Positions 8,618-17,677 of a stretch of 64,000 nt of DNA are shown here, piece by piece. Below the pieces are notes generated by a model, which was not told the DNA's origin, made no database searches, and worked only from the letters and a program-made list of their open reading frames with translations. The position numbers and the translations under genes were made by a program. Each line of letters opens with the position of its first letter. The stretch's first letter is position 1. Source of the stretch: JBQTHP01 sp052389755 (lineage in GTDB: Bacteria; Pseudomonadota; Gammaproteobacteria; Steroidobacterales; Steroidobacteraceae); assembly GCA_052389755.1 (NCBI GenBank), contig JBQTHP010000020.1, positions 1 to 64,000 of the forward strand, given 5' to 3'.

Positions 8618-9916
8618 ATGAACACCAGTGCATTCGCAGAGCGTCTGAATCGGGAGCATCAAGCTGCCGCCCCGATCGCTGCGCATCGCGGCGGTGAAGC
8701 GCGCAAGGCCGCGCTCGATGCGCTGGCCGCGATCGGGCTTCCGACCACGCGCGATGACAACTGGAAATACGCGAACCTGCGCGCGCTCGAGCGCGTGCGG
8801 CTCGCGCCTGCTACCCCCTCACCCTACCCTCTCCCCCGCAAAGCGGGGGAGAGGGTGCCGGAGGCGGGTGAGGGGGTCATACCGGCACGGATCGACGGCT
8901 TCTCGCGCCAGGTGTTCGTCGACGGCCTGTACCGCGCAGAGCTGTCGGATCTGCCTTCGCTGCACCCAGCGCTCACGTTCGATTCCCCACCGCACGGTGA
9001 GGATGCGCGGTTCGCCCTCCTGAACGCTGCATTCGGCGTGGAGGGAGCACGCATCATCGCCCGGCCCGATAGCGGCGTGCCGTCCAGCATCGAGTTGATC
9101 TTCATGGCGACCGCAGACGGCGCCGCGGCGGCGTCGTATCCCCGCGTCGAGCTGGTCGTCGAACCCGATGCGCGCCTGCAGCTCATCGAGCGACACCTGA
9201 GCGCGAGCGATGCGGCCAGCTTCGTCAATACGGCGGCAGCGATCACCGTTTCCGAGCGTGCACACCTCTCGCACTACCGGATTCAGCAGACGAGCGCGCG
9301 CACGCTCTGGGTCGATACGCTCGGTGCCGAAGTCGGGCGAGAGGCGAGCTACGAGCTGCATTCGATCGCTCTTGGTGCGTCCTCCGCGCGCTCGACGTGC
9401 CTGATCCGGCTCGCCGGCGAAGCGGCTCATGTGGGCGCGTACGCCGCGGCGGTCGCCGACCGGCAGCAGGTGCTCGACGGCTACGTGCGCATCGAGCACG
9501 CCGCCCCCCGTACGACGACCGATGAAGTATTCCGCGGCATCGCGGCCGGGCGGTCGCGCGTTGCATTCAATGGGATCGTCGTCGTGCAGCCCGAAGCTCG
9601 CGGGGCAGACTCGAAGCAATCGTTGCGGGGATTGCTCGCGGGCCCGGAAGCCGAGATCGACGCGCGGCCGCAGCTCGAGATCTATACCGACGATGTGCGC
9701 TGCAGCCACGGCGCTACGGCGGGCACGCTGGACGAGAACATGCTCTTCTATCTTTTGTCGCGCGGCATCGACCGCGAGACGGCGCGCAGCCTGCTCGAAT
9801 GGGTGTTCCTCGAGGACGTGATCGCGAAGATCGGCGTTCGGGAGCTTCGTCGCCAGATCGAAAGCGTCGTCGCCGGCCGGCTGCGCGGCGTGACCAACCT
9901 CGAGGAGTTGCTGTGA
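8618..9916 (+). CDS. sufD: SufD Fe-S scaffold subunit with inserted palindromic-element peptide
   Basis: A 432-residue SufD, partner of SufB in SufBC2D. The N-terminal DDNWKYANLRALERVRLA and the C-terminal CSHGATAGTLDENMLFYLLSRG followed by the ARSLLEWVFLEDVIAKI helix are diagnostic, including the conserved His of CSHGAT. Between residues about 66 and 87 the protein carries a Pro/Arg/Glu-rich segment ([20 protein letters not shown]) encoded entirely by a GC-rich palindromic repeat (8813-8877). This lies in the linker between the N-terminal helical region and the beta-helix core, where an insertion is least likely to harm folding. The frame is preserved on both sides. It starts 6 nt after sufC. 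Confidence 0.95.
   Translation: MNTSAFAERLNREHQAAAPIAAHRGGEARKAALDALAAIGLPTTRDDNWKYANLRALERVRLAPATPSPYPLPRKAGERVPEAGEGVIPARIDGFSRQVFVDGLYRAELSDLPSLHPALTFDSPPHGEDARFALLNAAFGVEGARIIARPDSGVPSSIELIFMATADGAAAASYPRVELVVEPDARLQLIERHLSASDAASFVNTAAAITVSERAHLSHYRIQQTSARTLWVDTLGAEVGREASYELHSIALGASSARSTCLIRLAGEAAHVGAYAAAVADRQQVLDGYVRIEHAAPRTTTDEVFRGIAAGRSRVAFNGIVVVQPEARGADSKQSLRGLLAGPEAEIDARPQLEIYTDDVRCSHGATAGTLDENMLFYLLSRGIDRETARSLLEWVFLEDVIAKIGVRELRRQIESVVAGRLRGVTNLEELL
8813..8877 (+). repeat. Palindromic repeat element inside sufD (copy 1)
   Basis: A 65 bp nested palindrome. The outer arms are ACCCCCTCACCC and GGGTGAGGGGGT. The inner hairpin arms CCCTCTCCCCCGC and GCGGGGGAGAGGG are separated by AAA. 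A GCCGGAGGC segment lies on the right side only. The element is translated in frame as part of SufD. A near-identical element occurs in sdaA at 13869-13960. The structure resembles REP/MITE-like or Rickettsia-type coding palindromic elements; I cannot assign it to a named family. Confidence 0.9.
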
Positions 9917-11169
9917 TGGCGGCCGTACCGGAACGCACCCGTGCCTCGCCCTCGTTCGATGTCGAGCGTGTGCGACGCGACTTTCCGATCCTCACGCGCG
10001 AGGTGCACGGCAAGCCGCTCGTCTATCTCGACAGCGCCGCCTCCGCCCAGCGCCCGCTCGCCGTGCTGCAGGCGATCGATCATTACGAGCGCCGGCTGCA
10101 CGCGAACGTGCATCGAGGCGTGCACACGCTGAGCCAGGAGGCCACCGCGGCTTTCGAGGCCGCCCGCGAGCGCGTGCGGCGCTTCGTGAACGCGCGGTCG
10201 ACGCGCGAGATCATCTTTACGCGCGGCACGACTGAAGCCATCAACCTCGTGGCGCAGTCCTATGCACGGCCGCGCTTCGGACCGGGCGACGAGATCCTGA
10301 TCACGGCCATGGAGCACCATGCGAACATCGTGCCGTGGCAGCTCGTGCGCGAGCAGACGGGATGCGCGCTCGTCGTCGCGCCGATGGATCGCCGCGGCGA
10401 GCTCATCTTCGAGGAGCTCGAGCGACGGTTGTCGCCGCGCACGAAGCTCGTGGCCGTCGCGCACGTCTCGAACGCGCTCGGCACCGTGCTGCCCGTCGCG
10501 CGGATCATCGCGGCCGCGCACGCGCGCGGCGTGCCGGTGCTGATCGACGGCGCACAGGCCGTGCCGCACGCGCCCGTCGACGTTCGCGCGCTCGATTGCG
10601 ACTTCTACGCGTTCTCGAGCCACAAGGTATACGGACCGACCGGCGTCGGCGTGCTCTACGGCCGCGAGGAGCTCCTTGCATCGATGCCGCCGTGGCAGGG
10701 CGGCGGTGACATGATCCTCAGCGTGACCTTCGAGAAGACGACGTACAACGAGCTGCCGTGGAAGTTCGAGGCGGGCACGCCGAACATGTCGGGCGCGGTC
10801 GGCCTCGCCGCCGCGATGGATTACGTCGACTCGCTCGGGCTCGAGGCGATTGCCGGGCACGAGCAGCGCCTGCTGGCGCTCGCCACGAGCGAGCTCACGC
10901 GCATTCAGGGCATCGAGATCATCGGCACCGCGGCCCACAAGGCATCCGTGCTCTCGTTCGTGATGGGCGGCGTTCATCCGCACGACCTCGGCACGATCCT
11001 CGACGCGGAAGGCGTGGCCGTGCGTACCGGGCATCACTGCGCCATGCCGGTCATGGAGTTCTTCGGCGTTCCCGCCACCGCGCGCGCGTCGTTCGCCTGC
11101 TACAACACGATCGAGGACGTGCGCAGTCTCGTCGCCGCAATCGGGAAGGCGCGCGAGGTGTTCCACTGA
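9916..11169 (+). CDS. sufS: SufS cysteine desulfurase
   Basis: A 417-residue PLP-dependent group II cysteine desulfurase that takes sulfur from cysteine for cluster assembly. Seen are LVYLDSAASAQRP at the N-terminus, ANVHRGVHTLS, the EHHANIVPW segment with the PLP-stacking His, the PLP lysine in FYAFSSHKVYGPTGVGVLYG, and the catalytic cysteine loop RTGHHCAMPVMEFF. The ATG at 9916 overlaps the sufD stop by 1 nt (TGATG). Because sufU rather than sufE follows, the sulfur acceptor is probably SufU. Confidence 0.97.
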   Translation: MAAVPERTRASPSFDVERVRRDFPILTREVHGKPLVYLDSAASAQRPLAVLQAIDHYERRLHANVHRGVHTLSQEATAAFEAARERVRRFVNARSTREIIFTRGTTEAINLVAQSYARPRFGPGDEILITAMEHHANIVPWQLVREQTGCALVVAPMDRRGELIFEELERRLSPRTKLVAVAHVSNALGTVLPVARIIAAAHARGVPVLIDGAQAVPHAPVDVRALDCDFYAFSSHKVYGPTGVGVLYGREELLASMPPWQGGGDMILSVTFEKTTYNELPWKFEAGTPNMSGAVGLAAAMDYVDSLGLEAIAGHEQRLLALATSELTRIQGIEIIGTAAHKASVLSFVMGGVHPHDLGTILDAEGVAVRTGHHCAMPVMEFFGVPATARASFACYNTIEDVRSLVAAIGKAREVFH

Positions 11170-11612
11170 TGGAGCTGCGCGACCTGTACCGCGACGTGAT
11201 CCTCGATCACAACAAGAAGCCGCGCAACTTCGGGCGGCTCGAGCCGTCGGATGCGCATGCCGAAGGCCACAATCCGCTGTGTGGTGATCGTCTCACCGTC
11301 TCGCTGCGGATGGCGGGCGATCGCATCGAGGATGTGCGCTTCGAAGGCAAGGGCTGCGCGATCTCGACTGCGTCCGCATCGCTCATGACCGAAGCCGTGA
11401 GGGGCAAGGACCGCGACGCCGTCGCCGCCCTCTTCGCGAAGGTGCACGGCCTGCTCACGCGTCAGGATGCGATCGCGGGGCCGGAGCTCGGCAAGCTCGC
11501 GGCGCTCTCGGGCGTGCGCGAGTTCCCGGTGCGGGTGAAATGCGCGAGCCTGTGCTGGCATACGTTGAACGCCGCGCTCGACCACAGCGCCACCGCGGTG
11601 TCAACCGAGTAG
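11169..11612 (+). CDS. sufU: SufU sulfurtransferase / IscU-like protein
   Basis: A 147-residue SufU-family protein. The N-terminus (LYRDVILDHNKKPRNFGRL) is classic. Three conserved cysteines are visible: NPLCGD, KGCAIS and VKCASLCWHTL. Between the second and third there is the SufU-type extra stretch (EAVRGKDRDAVAALFAKVHGLL region) that distinguishes SufU from IscU. In Firmicutes SufU is a zinc-dependent sulfur acceptor for SufS; the same role is likely here. The ATG overlaps the sufS stop by 1 nt. Confidence 0.95.
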   Translation: MELRDLYRDVILDHNKKPRNFGRLEPSDAHAEGHNPLCGDRLTVSLRMAGDRIEDVRFEGKGCAISTASASLMTEAVRGKDRDAVAALFAKVHGLLTRQDAIAGPELGKLAALSGVREFPVRVKCASLCWHTLNAALDHSATAVSTE

Positions 11613-11616
11613 CGCC

Positions 11617-12168
11617 ATGCGCTCGCACGAGAACGAACCCTTCGTCGTCCACCGCGACGTGCGCGCAGTGATCGTGCCTGCGGGCGTCGAGGTGAAGCTG
11701 CGCGCGGGCCAGGCCGGCTACATCACGCAGGCGCTCGGCGGCAGTTTCACCGTGTACATCGAGGGCAATCTCTTCCGGATCGCGGGCGAGGAGGCGGATG
11801 CGATCGGCAAGGAGATCGTGAAGGCGCCCGAGCTGCCGCCGAACGCCACGTCGGACGACGTGCGCGAGCTGGTCTGGGAACAGATGCGCACGTGCTACGA
11901 CCCTGAGATCCCGATCAACGTCGTGGACCTCGGACTCGTGTACGAATGCGAGGTGACGGACCTCGAGGACGGCATGCGCGCAGTCAGCATTAAAATGACG
12001 CTCACCGCACCCGGCTGCGGCATGGGCGAGGTACTCGTGGAAGACGTGAAGGACAAGGTGCAACGCATTCCGACGGTGCGCGACGCGCAGGTCGAGCTCG
12101 TCTTCGATCCGCCGTGGGATCGGTCGATGATGTCGGAGGCGGCGCGCCTCCAGACCGGAATGTTTTAG
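11617..12168 (+). CDS. sufT: SufT, DUF59/MIP18-family Fe-S maturation factor
   Basis: A 183-residue protein. The C-terminal two thirds is a DUF59 (MIP18) domain: CYDPEIPINVVDLGLVYECE, then MTLTAPGCGMGEVLVEDVK with the conserved Cys, then ELVFDPPWDRSMMSEAARLQTG. The N-terminal 75 residues carry the additional beta-rich part seen in SufT (ALGGSFTVYIEGNLFRIAG). SufT helps deliver or mature Fe-S proteins, mainly known from Gram-positive bacteria, and is common as the last core gene of proteobacterial suf operons. It starts 4 nt after sufU. Confidence 0.92.
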   Translation: MRSHENEPFVVHRDVRAVIVPAGVEVKLRAGQAGYITQALGGSFTVYIEGNLFRIAGEEADAIGKEIVKAPELPPNATSDDVRELVWEQMRTCYDPEIPINVVDLGLVYECEVTDLEDGMRAVSIKMTLTAPGCGMGEVLVEDVKDKVQRIPTVRDAQVELVFDPPWDRSMMSEAARLQTGMF

Positions 12169-12181
12169 GGACCCGAATCGC

Positions 12182-12499
12182 GTGACATCCGGGTGGGTCG
12201 ACATCGGCGCGGCGGATACGGTAAGCGAAGCGCACGGGCTGTCCGCAGAGGTGGACGGCTACGTGGTTCTCGTCGTCCGCTGCGGCGAGGCTTATTACGC
12301 GGTCGAGGACCGGTGCACGCACGACGGCGAACCGCTCGACGGCGGTGAGATCGCCGCGTGCGAGATCGTCTGTCCGCGCCACGGCGCCCGCTTCGACCTG
12401 AAGACGGGCGAGGCGCTCACCCCGCCCGCGTACGAGCCGTTGCGCACGTTCCCGGTGCGCGTTGAAGCCGGCCGCGTGCTCGTGGAGACCCCCCCGTGA
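12182..12499 (+). CDS. Rieske [2Fe-2S] ferredoxin-like protein
   Basis: A 105-residue single-domain Rieske protein. The cluster motifs are CTHDG (residues about 45-49) and CPRHGARFD (about 64-72), giving the 2 Cys + 2 His ligand set. It resembles the soluble ferredoxin component of ring-hydroxylating dioxygenases but sits in the suf operon with no oxygenase nearby, a frequent arrangement. It could donate electrons for cluster assembly or be a general electron carrier; the role is unproven. It starts with GTG 13 nt after sufT and overlaps the next gene by 4 nt. Confidence 0.88.
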   Translation: MTSGWVDIGAADTVSEAHGLSAEVDGYVVLVVRCGEAYYAVEDRCTHDGEPLDGGEIAACEIVCPRHGARFDLKTGEALTPPAYEPLRTFPVRVEAGRVLVETPP

Positions 12500-13026
12500 A
12501 GCGGCTCACCCTCCTTCGCCACGCCAACGCGGACTGGAAGGATTCCCGCATCGCGGATTTCGATCGGCCGCTCAACCGCAGGGGCGTCTCGGAGTCGACC
12601 GCGATGGCGAAACGGCTCTTCGAGCGTGAGCTCGTCCCGGAGTTCGTGCTGACGAGCCCGGCGCTGCGCGCGCAGCAGACCACGGAGATTTTCATGCGCG
12701 AGTTCGAGCTTCCGGCGCGCAAGCTGCGCCGCGACGACCGGCTCTACCTCGCGCAGCCCGAAGACATTCTTGAAGCCATTCGCACGACCGGGCCGCGCAT
12801 CACCCATCTGATGGTCGTCGGACACAATCCCGGTCTCACCGATCTTGCCCGTAGGCTCGCGCCCGACGGCACGCTCGAGGAGCTGCCGACCGCCTCCGTG
12901 TGCACCATGCTGTTCGACGTGCGCGCGTGGGTCGATATCGAGGCCGGACGGGCCAGGGACGTCGAGTGCGAAGCGCCGAAGGGCGGCTTTGGATTCTGGT
13001 CGGCCCTCAGCACTCGGGCACGTTGA
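12496..13026 (+). CDS. SixA-like histidine phosphatase family protein
   Basis: A 176-residue protein of the histidine phosphatase superfamily. It has the RHG-type catalytic motif LLRHANADW near the N-terminus, the DRPLNRRG segment, [11 protein letters not shown] and the second catalytic His in MVVGHNPGL. This is the SixA layout (phosphohistidine phosphatase acting on His-phosphorylated proteins such as histidine-kinase HPt or PTS domains). The substrate here is unknown. It overlaps the Rieske gene by 4 nt, so it is probably the distal gene of the suf transcript, and its 3' end overlaps the convergent sdaA by 20 nt. Confidence 0.85.
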   Translation: MKRLTLLRHANADWKDSRIADFDRPLNRRGVSESTAMAKRLFERELVPEFVLTSPALRAQQTTEIFMREFELPARKLRRDDRLYLAQPEDILEAIRTTGPRITHLMVVGHNPGLTDLARRLAPDGTLEELPTASVCTMLFDVRAWVDIEAGRARDVECEAPKGGFGFWSALSTRAR

Positions 13027-14431
13027 CCGCAAGCCCGCCCTGCGAGGTTTCCTTGTAGATCGTCGACATGTCGGCGCCGGTCTGGCGCATCGTCGCGATG
13101 ACCTGATCGAGCGACACCTTGTGCGTGCCATCGCCTCGCATCGCAAGGCGCGCCGCGTTGATCGCCTTCACCGAGCCCATCGCGTTCCTCTCGATGCACG
13201 GGATCTGCACGAGCCCCGCCACCGGATCGCACGTGAGCCCGAGGTTGTGCTCCATGCCGATCTCCGCGGCGTTCTCGATCTGCTCGTTCGTGCCGTGCAG
13301 CGCCGCCACGAGCCCGGCAGCGGCCATGGAGCACGCGACGCCCACCTCTCCCATGCATCCCATCTCGGCGCCGGAGATCGACGCGCCGTGCTTGTAGAGC
13401 ATGCCGATCGCGGCGGCCGTGAGCAGAAAGCGCATCACGCCCTCGTCGTGCGCGCCCGGCTCGAAACGGCGGTAGTAGTGCAGCACCGCCGGCACGATGC
13501 CGGCCGCGCCGTTCGTCGGCGCGGTGACCACGCGACCGCCGGCGGCGTTCTCCTCGTTGACCGCGAGCGCGTACGCATTCACCCAGTCCATCACCTCGAG
13601 CGGTGTCGTCTCCTCGCTCTCGTTCAACACCCGGTACAGCTTCGGTGCGCGCCGGCGCACCTTCAGCACGCCCGGCAGCGTGCCCTGCTGGCGAAAACCG
13701 CGCTCGACGCACGCCTGCATCGTCTGCCAGATGCGCGCAAGTCCCGCGCGCACCTCTTCCGGAGAGCGCCGCGTGTGCTCGTTCGCGAGCACGAGCTCAT
13801 AGATCTCGAGCCCGGCTGCACGCGCCTGCTGCAAGAGCTGCTCGCCGGAGTTGAAGGGATACGGGACTCCCCCCTCACCCGCCTCCGGCACCCTCTCCCC
13901 CGCTGAGCGGGGGAGAGGGTTGGGTGAGGGGGCAAGGGTGCCGGAGGCGGGTGAGGGGGTATCTCCGCGGACGATGAAACCGCCGCCAACCGAGTAGTAG
14001 TCCTCTTCACGCAGCTTGCGACCGCCCTTGGCGAGGGCCGTGAAGCGCATGCCGTTCGAATGCGCAGGCAAGCGCTCGTGCTTCATGAAGAGCAGCTGCA
14101 TCGGCTCATCGAACGCGATTTCGTGTCGGCCCGCGAGACGCAGCCGACCGCTCGTGCGGATCCGTGCGAGCTCCGTCTCGATCCGCTCCGGGTCGATGGT
14201 TTCCGGATCGTTGCCCTCGAGGCCGAGCAGCACGGCGCGATCAGTGCCGTGGCCCGCGCCGGTGAGCGCCAGAGAGCCGTACAGCCGCACGGCGATCTCG
14301 GCCGTCTCGCCGAGTAGCCCGTCGCGCTCGAGGTCGAGGACGAACGCGCGCGCGGCCCGCATCGGCCCCATGGTGTGCGAGCTCGACGGACCGATGCCGA
14401 TCTTGAAGATGTCGAAAACGGACAGTGTCAT
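13007..14431 (-). CDS. sdaA: L-serine ammonia-lyase (Fe-S) with inserted palindromic-element peptide
   Basis: A 474-residue single-chain Fe-S L-serine dehydratase converting serine to pyruvate and ammonia. The beta domain starts with [18 protein letters not shown]. The alpha domain carries the cluster cysteines in [23 protein letters not shown] and [10 protein letters not shown], and ends AVNVPEC. In the linker between the domains, after [11 protein letters not shown], there is an extra segment including [20 protein letters not shown] encoded by one and a half copies of the same palindromic repeat as in sufD. The flanking [12 protein letters not shown] is normal for the family. A nearby Fe-S operon may supply its cluster. 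Confidence 0.95.
   Translation of the reverse strand: MTLSVFDIFKIGIGPSSSHTMGPMRAARAFVLDLERDGLLGETAEIAVRLYGSLALTGAGHGTDRAVLLGLEGNDPETIDPERIETELARIRTSGRLRLAGRHEIAFDEPMQLLFMKHERLPAHSNGMRFTALAKGGRKLREEDYYSVGGGFIVRGDTPSPASGTLAPSPNPLPRSAGERVPEAGEGGVPYPFNSGEQLLQQARAAGLEIYELVLANEHTRRSPEEVRAGLARIWQTMQACVERGFRQQGTLPGVLKVRRRAPKLYRVLNESEETTPLEVMDWVNAYALAVNEENAAGGRVVTAPTNGAAGIVPAVLHYYRRFEPGAHDEGVMRFLLTAAAIGMLYKHGASISGAEMGCMGEVGVACSMAAAGLVAALHGTNEQIENAAEIGMEHNLGLTCDPVAGLVQIPCIERNAMGSVKAINAARLAMRGDGTHKVSLDQVIATMRQTGADMSTIYKETSQGGLAVNVPEC
13869..13960 (-). repeat. Palindromic repeat element inside sdaA (copy 2, one and a half units)
   Basis: About 92 bp. Read on the coding (minus) strand it holds a complete unit with the CCCTCTCCCCCGC / GCGGGGGAGAGGG hairpin (loop TCA), followed by TGCCGGAGGC and GGGTGAGGGGG, preceded by an extra half unit (ACCCCCTCACCC then GCCTCCGGCACCC). 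The full unit has the same orientation and reading frame relative to translation as the sufD copy, so the peptide core [16 protein letters not shown] is shared by the two unrelated enzymes. Confidence 0.9.
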
Positions 14432-14437
14432 GTCGGA

Positions 14438-17400
14438 TCAGTCTGCCGCGAGCGCGAGAAGGCTGGCGTTGCCGCCGACCGCTGCGGTGTTCACGGTGAT
14501 GGTCTGCTCCGTGGCAAAGCGATGCAAGTAATGTGGCCCTCCCGCCTTCGGGCCGGTGCCCGAAAGTCCCATGCCGCCGAAGGGCTGCACGCCGACGACG
14601 GCGCCGATCATGTTGCGGTTCACGTAAACGTTGCCGACACGCGCGCGCCGCGCGATGCGCCTCGCGACGGTGTCGATGCGCGTGTGCACGCCGAGCGTGA
14701 GGCCGTAGCCCTTCGCGTTCACGGCGTCGACCACGGAGTCGAGATCGCGCGCCCGGAAACGCACGATGTGCACGATTGGGCCGAATATCTCGCGTTCAAC
14801 GCCGTGCAGGTCGGGAAGCTCGACCGCAAGCGGGGCGAAGAAACGTGCGCCGGACGATTGGGGCAGCCGGGCTCGATGCTGCCAGCGTGCGCTGCCGGAG
14901 AGCTGCGCCGCATGCGTCTCGAGCATGGCGACCGCCTCGCGATCGATCACCGGCCCGACGTCGGTTGCGAGCAGCGCCGGATCGCCGATCACGAGCTCTT
15001 CCATATACCCCGCGAGCAGCGTCTCCACGCGCTGCGCGATCTCCTCCTGCAGGAGCAGCACGCGCAGCGCCGAGCACCGCTGACCTGCGCTGTTGAAACC
15101 CGAGGCGATCGCGTCGAGCACCACCTGCTCGGGCAGCGCCGAGCTGTCCACGATCATCGCGTTCAGCCCGCCGGTCTCGGCGATCAGCGTCGCGATCGGT
15201 CCGGCGCGTGCCGCGAGGCCGCGCTCGATGAGCCGTGCCGTATCGGTCGAGCCGGTGAAGGCGACGCCCGCGAGTCGCGCGTCGCGCGTCAGCACCGGTC
15301 CGAGCTCCCCGCCCCGACCCGGAAGGAAATGCAGCACCTCGCCGGGCACTCCCGCCTCGTGCAGCAGCTCGACCGCGCGCGCGGCGGTGAGCGGCGTCTG
15401 CTCCGCGGGCTTTGCGAGCACCGTATTGCCCGCGGCGAGCGCCGCCGCGATCTGGCCGGTGAATATCGCAAGTGGAAAATTCCAGGGACTGATGCAGGCG
15501 AACACGCCGCGGCCCCGCAGACGCAGCGTGTTGCGCTCCCCGGTCGGGCCCGGCAGCGGCGTTTCGGCGGCGAAGCCGGCGCGCGCCTGCTGGGCGTAGT
15601 AGCGCAGGAAATCGATCGCCTCGCGCACCTCGGCGACGCTGTCGGGAATCGTCTTGCCGCCTTCGCGAACGCAGCGGGCTATCAGCGCCTCGCGCTCGCG
15701 CTCGAACGCATCCGCTGCACGCTGCAGGATGTCGGCCCGCTCGCCGGCGTGAATGTCCTCCCACTCTGGCTGCGCTCGCGATGCGCGCGCCAGCGCACGC
15801 TCCGCATCCGCGACCGTCGCGGGCAACACGCTGCCGACGACCTCGCTCTCGTTCGCGGGGTTCACGACCGGGGCGGCTTTGCCGCGGCCCATTTTGCCCT
15901 CGATGATCGGCGCTGCTCGCCACTCGAGGTGGCTCGCGGCCTCGCAGGCGCGCTTCAGCGCGGCAAGCTCCGACGCATCGACCAGATTCACGCCGCGCGA
16001 GTTCGGGCGCGCCTCGCCGTAGAGCTGGGACGGGAGGACGATGCGCGGATGCGCCGCCGATTCGAGCCGATCGACCTCGGTCACCGGATCGGTCACGACC
16101 TTTTCGGGTGGCAGACGCTCATCGACGATGCGATTCACGAACGACGTGTTCGCGCCGTTCTCGAGCAGCCGGCGCACGAGGTACGGCAGCAGATCCTCGT
16201 GCGCGCCGACCGGCGCGTACACGCGGCATGGATATTTGCCCTCGCCCTGGCCGACGATCTGACCGTAGAGCTCCTCGCCCATTCCATGGAGTCGCTGAAA
16301 CTCGAACGTCCTGCTTTTGCCCTCGAAGAGCGCGGCCACATACGCGACGGTGTGCGCGTTGTGAGTGGCGAACTGCGGGTACATGACATCCGTCGCTGCC
16401 GCGAGCACCCGAGCCGCCGCGAGGTACGACACATCGGTGTTCACCTTGCGCGTGAACACCGGATAGCCGGTAAGGCCGCGCTCCTGCGCTCGCTTGATCT
16501 CGGTGTCCCAGTACGCGCCCTTCACCAGCCGCACGCTGATGCGGCGGCCGAGCGCCCGTGCGCGGCCGATCAGCCATTCGAGCAGGGGCAGCGCCCGCTT
16601 CTGGTATGCCTGCACGGCGAGACCGAAGCCCTCGTAGCGGGCCGTCACGTCGCTCGCGAGCACGGCCTCGATCAGCTCGAGCGACAACTCGAGCCGCTCC
16701 GCTTCTTCCGCATCCACGGTGAGACCGATGCGCGAGTCGCGTGCGAGACGTACGAGATCGAGAAGACGCGGTCCGAGCTCGGCAAGTACGCGCTCGCGCT
16801 GCGGCTGCTCGTAGCGCGGATGCAGTGCGGACAGCTTCACCGAGATGCTATGCCTCTCGGACAGGGCGTCCTGCGGGTTCGCCCGCGCGCCGACCGCAAC
16901 GATCGCCGCGCAGTACTTCTCGAAGTACGCCTGGGCATCCTCTCGCGTGAGCGCGGCCTCGCCCAGCATGTCGAACGAGTAGCGATATGCGCGCGAGTGC
17001 TCGCCCGTCGCCTCCTCGAGCGCTTCCTCGATCGTTCTGCCCATCACGAACTGATGGCCCATGATGCGCATCGCCTGCCGGAGCGCCGCGCGCGCGACCG
17101 GCTCGCCCATGCGGCTCGCGAGCCGCCCGAACCACGAGCGCACCGGGCCGAGCTCGGCCTGGTCGATGTCGACGATGCGCCCCGTGAGCATGAGGCCCCA
17201 GGTGGACGCGTTCACGAGCACGGATTCGCTGTCGCCGAGGTGCTCTTCCCAGTCGCCGGCCGGGATCTTGTCCGCGATCAGCCGGTCCGCCGTCTCGGCA
17301 TCCGGAATGCGCAGCAGTGCCTCGGCGAGGCACATGAGAATGACGCCTTCCCGGGAGGCGAGATTGTACTCGCGAAGGAACGCGTCGAGTCCTGCGCCGC

Positions 17401-17623
17401 GCGGCTTCCCCGCGCGCACTGCGCGCACCAGCTCGAGCGCGCGTTCCTGCACCGTGGCCTGACGCACGGGATCGAGGCGAGCGCGATCGGCGAGCGTGCG
17501 CACGATCGCCTCTTCGGGCGCGAGATACGCGCCGTTGATCGCGGCGCCGATCGGGCTTTCGAGCGCGCGCGCATCGCGCACGATGAATCGGGGTGTGGCG
17601 TCTCGGCCGGAGCGTCGCGGCAT
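14438..17623 (-). CDS. putA: Bifunctional proline dehydrogenase / P5C dehydrogenase PutA
   Basis: A 1061-residue PutA oxidising proline to glutamate. The N-terminal half is the FAD-dependent TIM-barrel proline dehydrogenase, with VRLVKGAYWDTEIKRAQ and YPQFATHNAHTVA. The C-terminal half is the NAD-dependent P5C dehydrogenase, with ISPWNFPLAIFTGQ, the oxyanion/Glu region LIAETGGLNAMIVD, the catalytic Cys in FNSAGQRCSALRVLLLQ, and QPFGGMGLSGTGPKAGG. There is no N-terminal ribbon-helix-helix domain and the length is about 1050, so this is the short, non-DNA-binding type that does not regulate its own promoter. It begins 6 nt upstream of sdaA's region in the same direction and may be co-transcribed with it. 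Confidence 0.96.
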   Translation of the reverse strand: MPRRSGRDATPRFIVRDARALESPIGAAINGAYLAPEEAIVRTLADRARLDPVRQATVQERALELVRAVRAGKPRGAGLDAFLREYNLASREGVILMCLAEALLRIPDAETADRLIADKIPAGDWEEHLGDSESVLVNASTWGLMLTGRIVDIDQAELGPVRSWFGRLASRMGEPVARAALRQAMRIMGHQFVMGRTIEEALEEATGEHSRAYRYSFDMLGEAALTREDAQAYFEKYCAAIVAVGARANPQDALSERHSISVKLSALHPRYEQPQRERVLAELGPRLLDLVRLARDSRIGLTVDAEEAERLELSLELIEAVLASDVTARYEGFGLAVQAYQKRALPLLEWLIGRARALGRRISVRLVKGAYWDTEIKRAQERGLTGYPVFTRKVNTDVSYLAAARVLAAATDVMYPQFATHNAHTVAYVAALFEGKSRTFEFQRLHGMGEELYGQIVGQGEGKYPCRVYAPVGAHEDLLPYLVRRLLENGANTSFVNRIVDERLPPEKVVTDPVTEVDRLESAAHPRIVLPSQLYGEARPNSRGVNLVDASELAALKRACEAASHLEWRAAPIIEGKMGRGKAAPVVNPANESEVVGSVLPATVADAERALARASRAQPEWEDIHAGERADILQRAADAFEREREALIARCVREGGKTIPDSVAEVREAIDFLRYYAQQARAGFAAETPLPGPTGERNTLRLRGRGVFACISPWNFPLAIFTGQIAAALAAGNTVLAKPAEQTPLTAARAVELLHEAGVPGEVLHFLPGRGGELGPVLTRDARLAGVAFTGSTDTARLIERGLAARAGPIATLIAETGGLNAMIVDSSALPEQVVLDAIASGFNSAGQRCSALRVLLLQEEIAQRVETLLAGYMEELVIGDPALLATDVGPVIDREAVAMLETHAAQLSGSARWQHRARLPQSSGARFFAPLAVELPDLHGVEREIFGPIVHIVRFRARDLDSVVDAVNAKGYGLTLGVHTRIDTVARRIARRARVGNVYVNRNMIGAVVGVQPFGGMGLSGTGPKAGGPHYLHRFATEQTITVNTAAVGGNASLLALAAD

Positions 17624-17637
17624 GGGGGTATTGTAAC

Positions 17638-17671
17638 GGCTACCGACTTCCGCCTTCCGCCTACCGGCTGG
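17638..17671. repeat. Intergenic repeat, CTTCCGCCTTCCGCC type
   Basis: Between yhhQ and putA lies a short sequence, GGCTACCG followed by ACTTCCGCCTTCCGCC and TACCGG, closely similar to 27539-27567 (GACCGG, CTTCCGCCTTCCGCC, CACCGGTC). Both occur just outside gene ends. This points to a small dispersed intergenic repeat family. Confidence 0.6.
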
Positions 17672-17677
17672 ATAAGA

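Noticed and set aside
8813..8877. Reading the sufD palindrome as a transcription terminator
   Set aside because: It lies inside the coding frame with no U-run and recurs inside sdaA; it is an inserted element.
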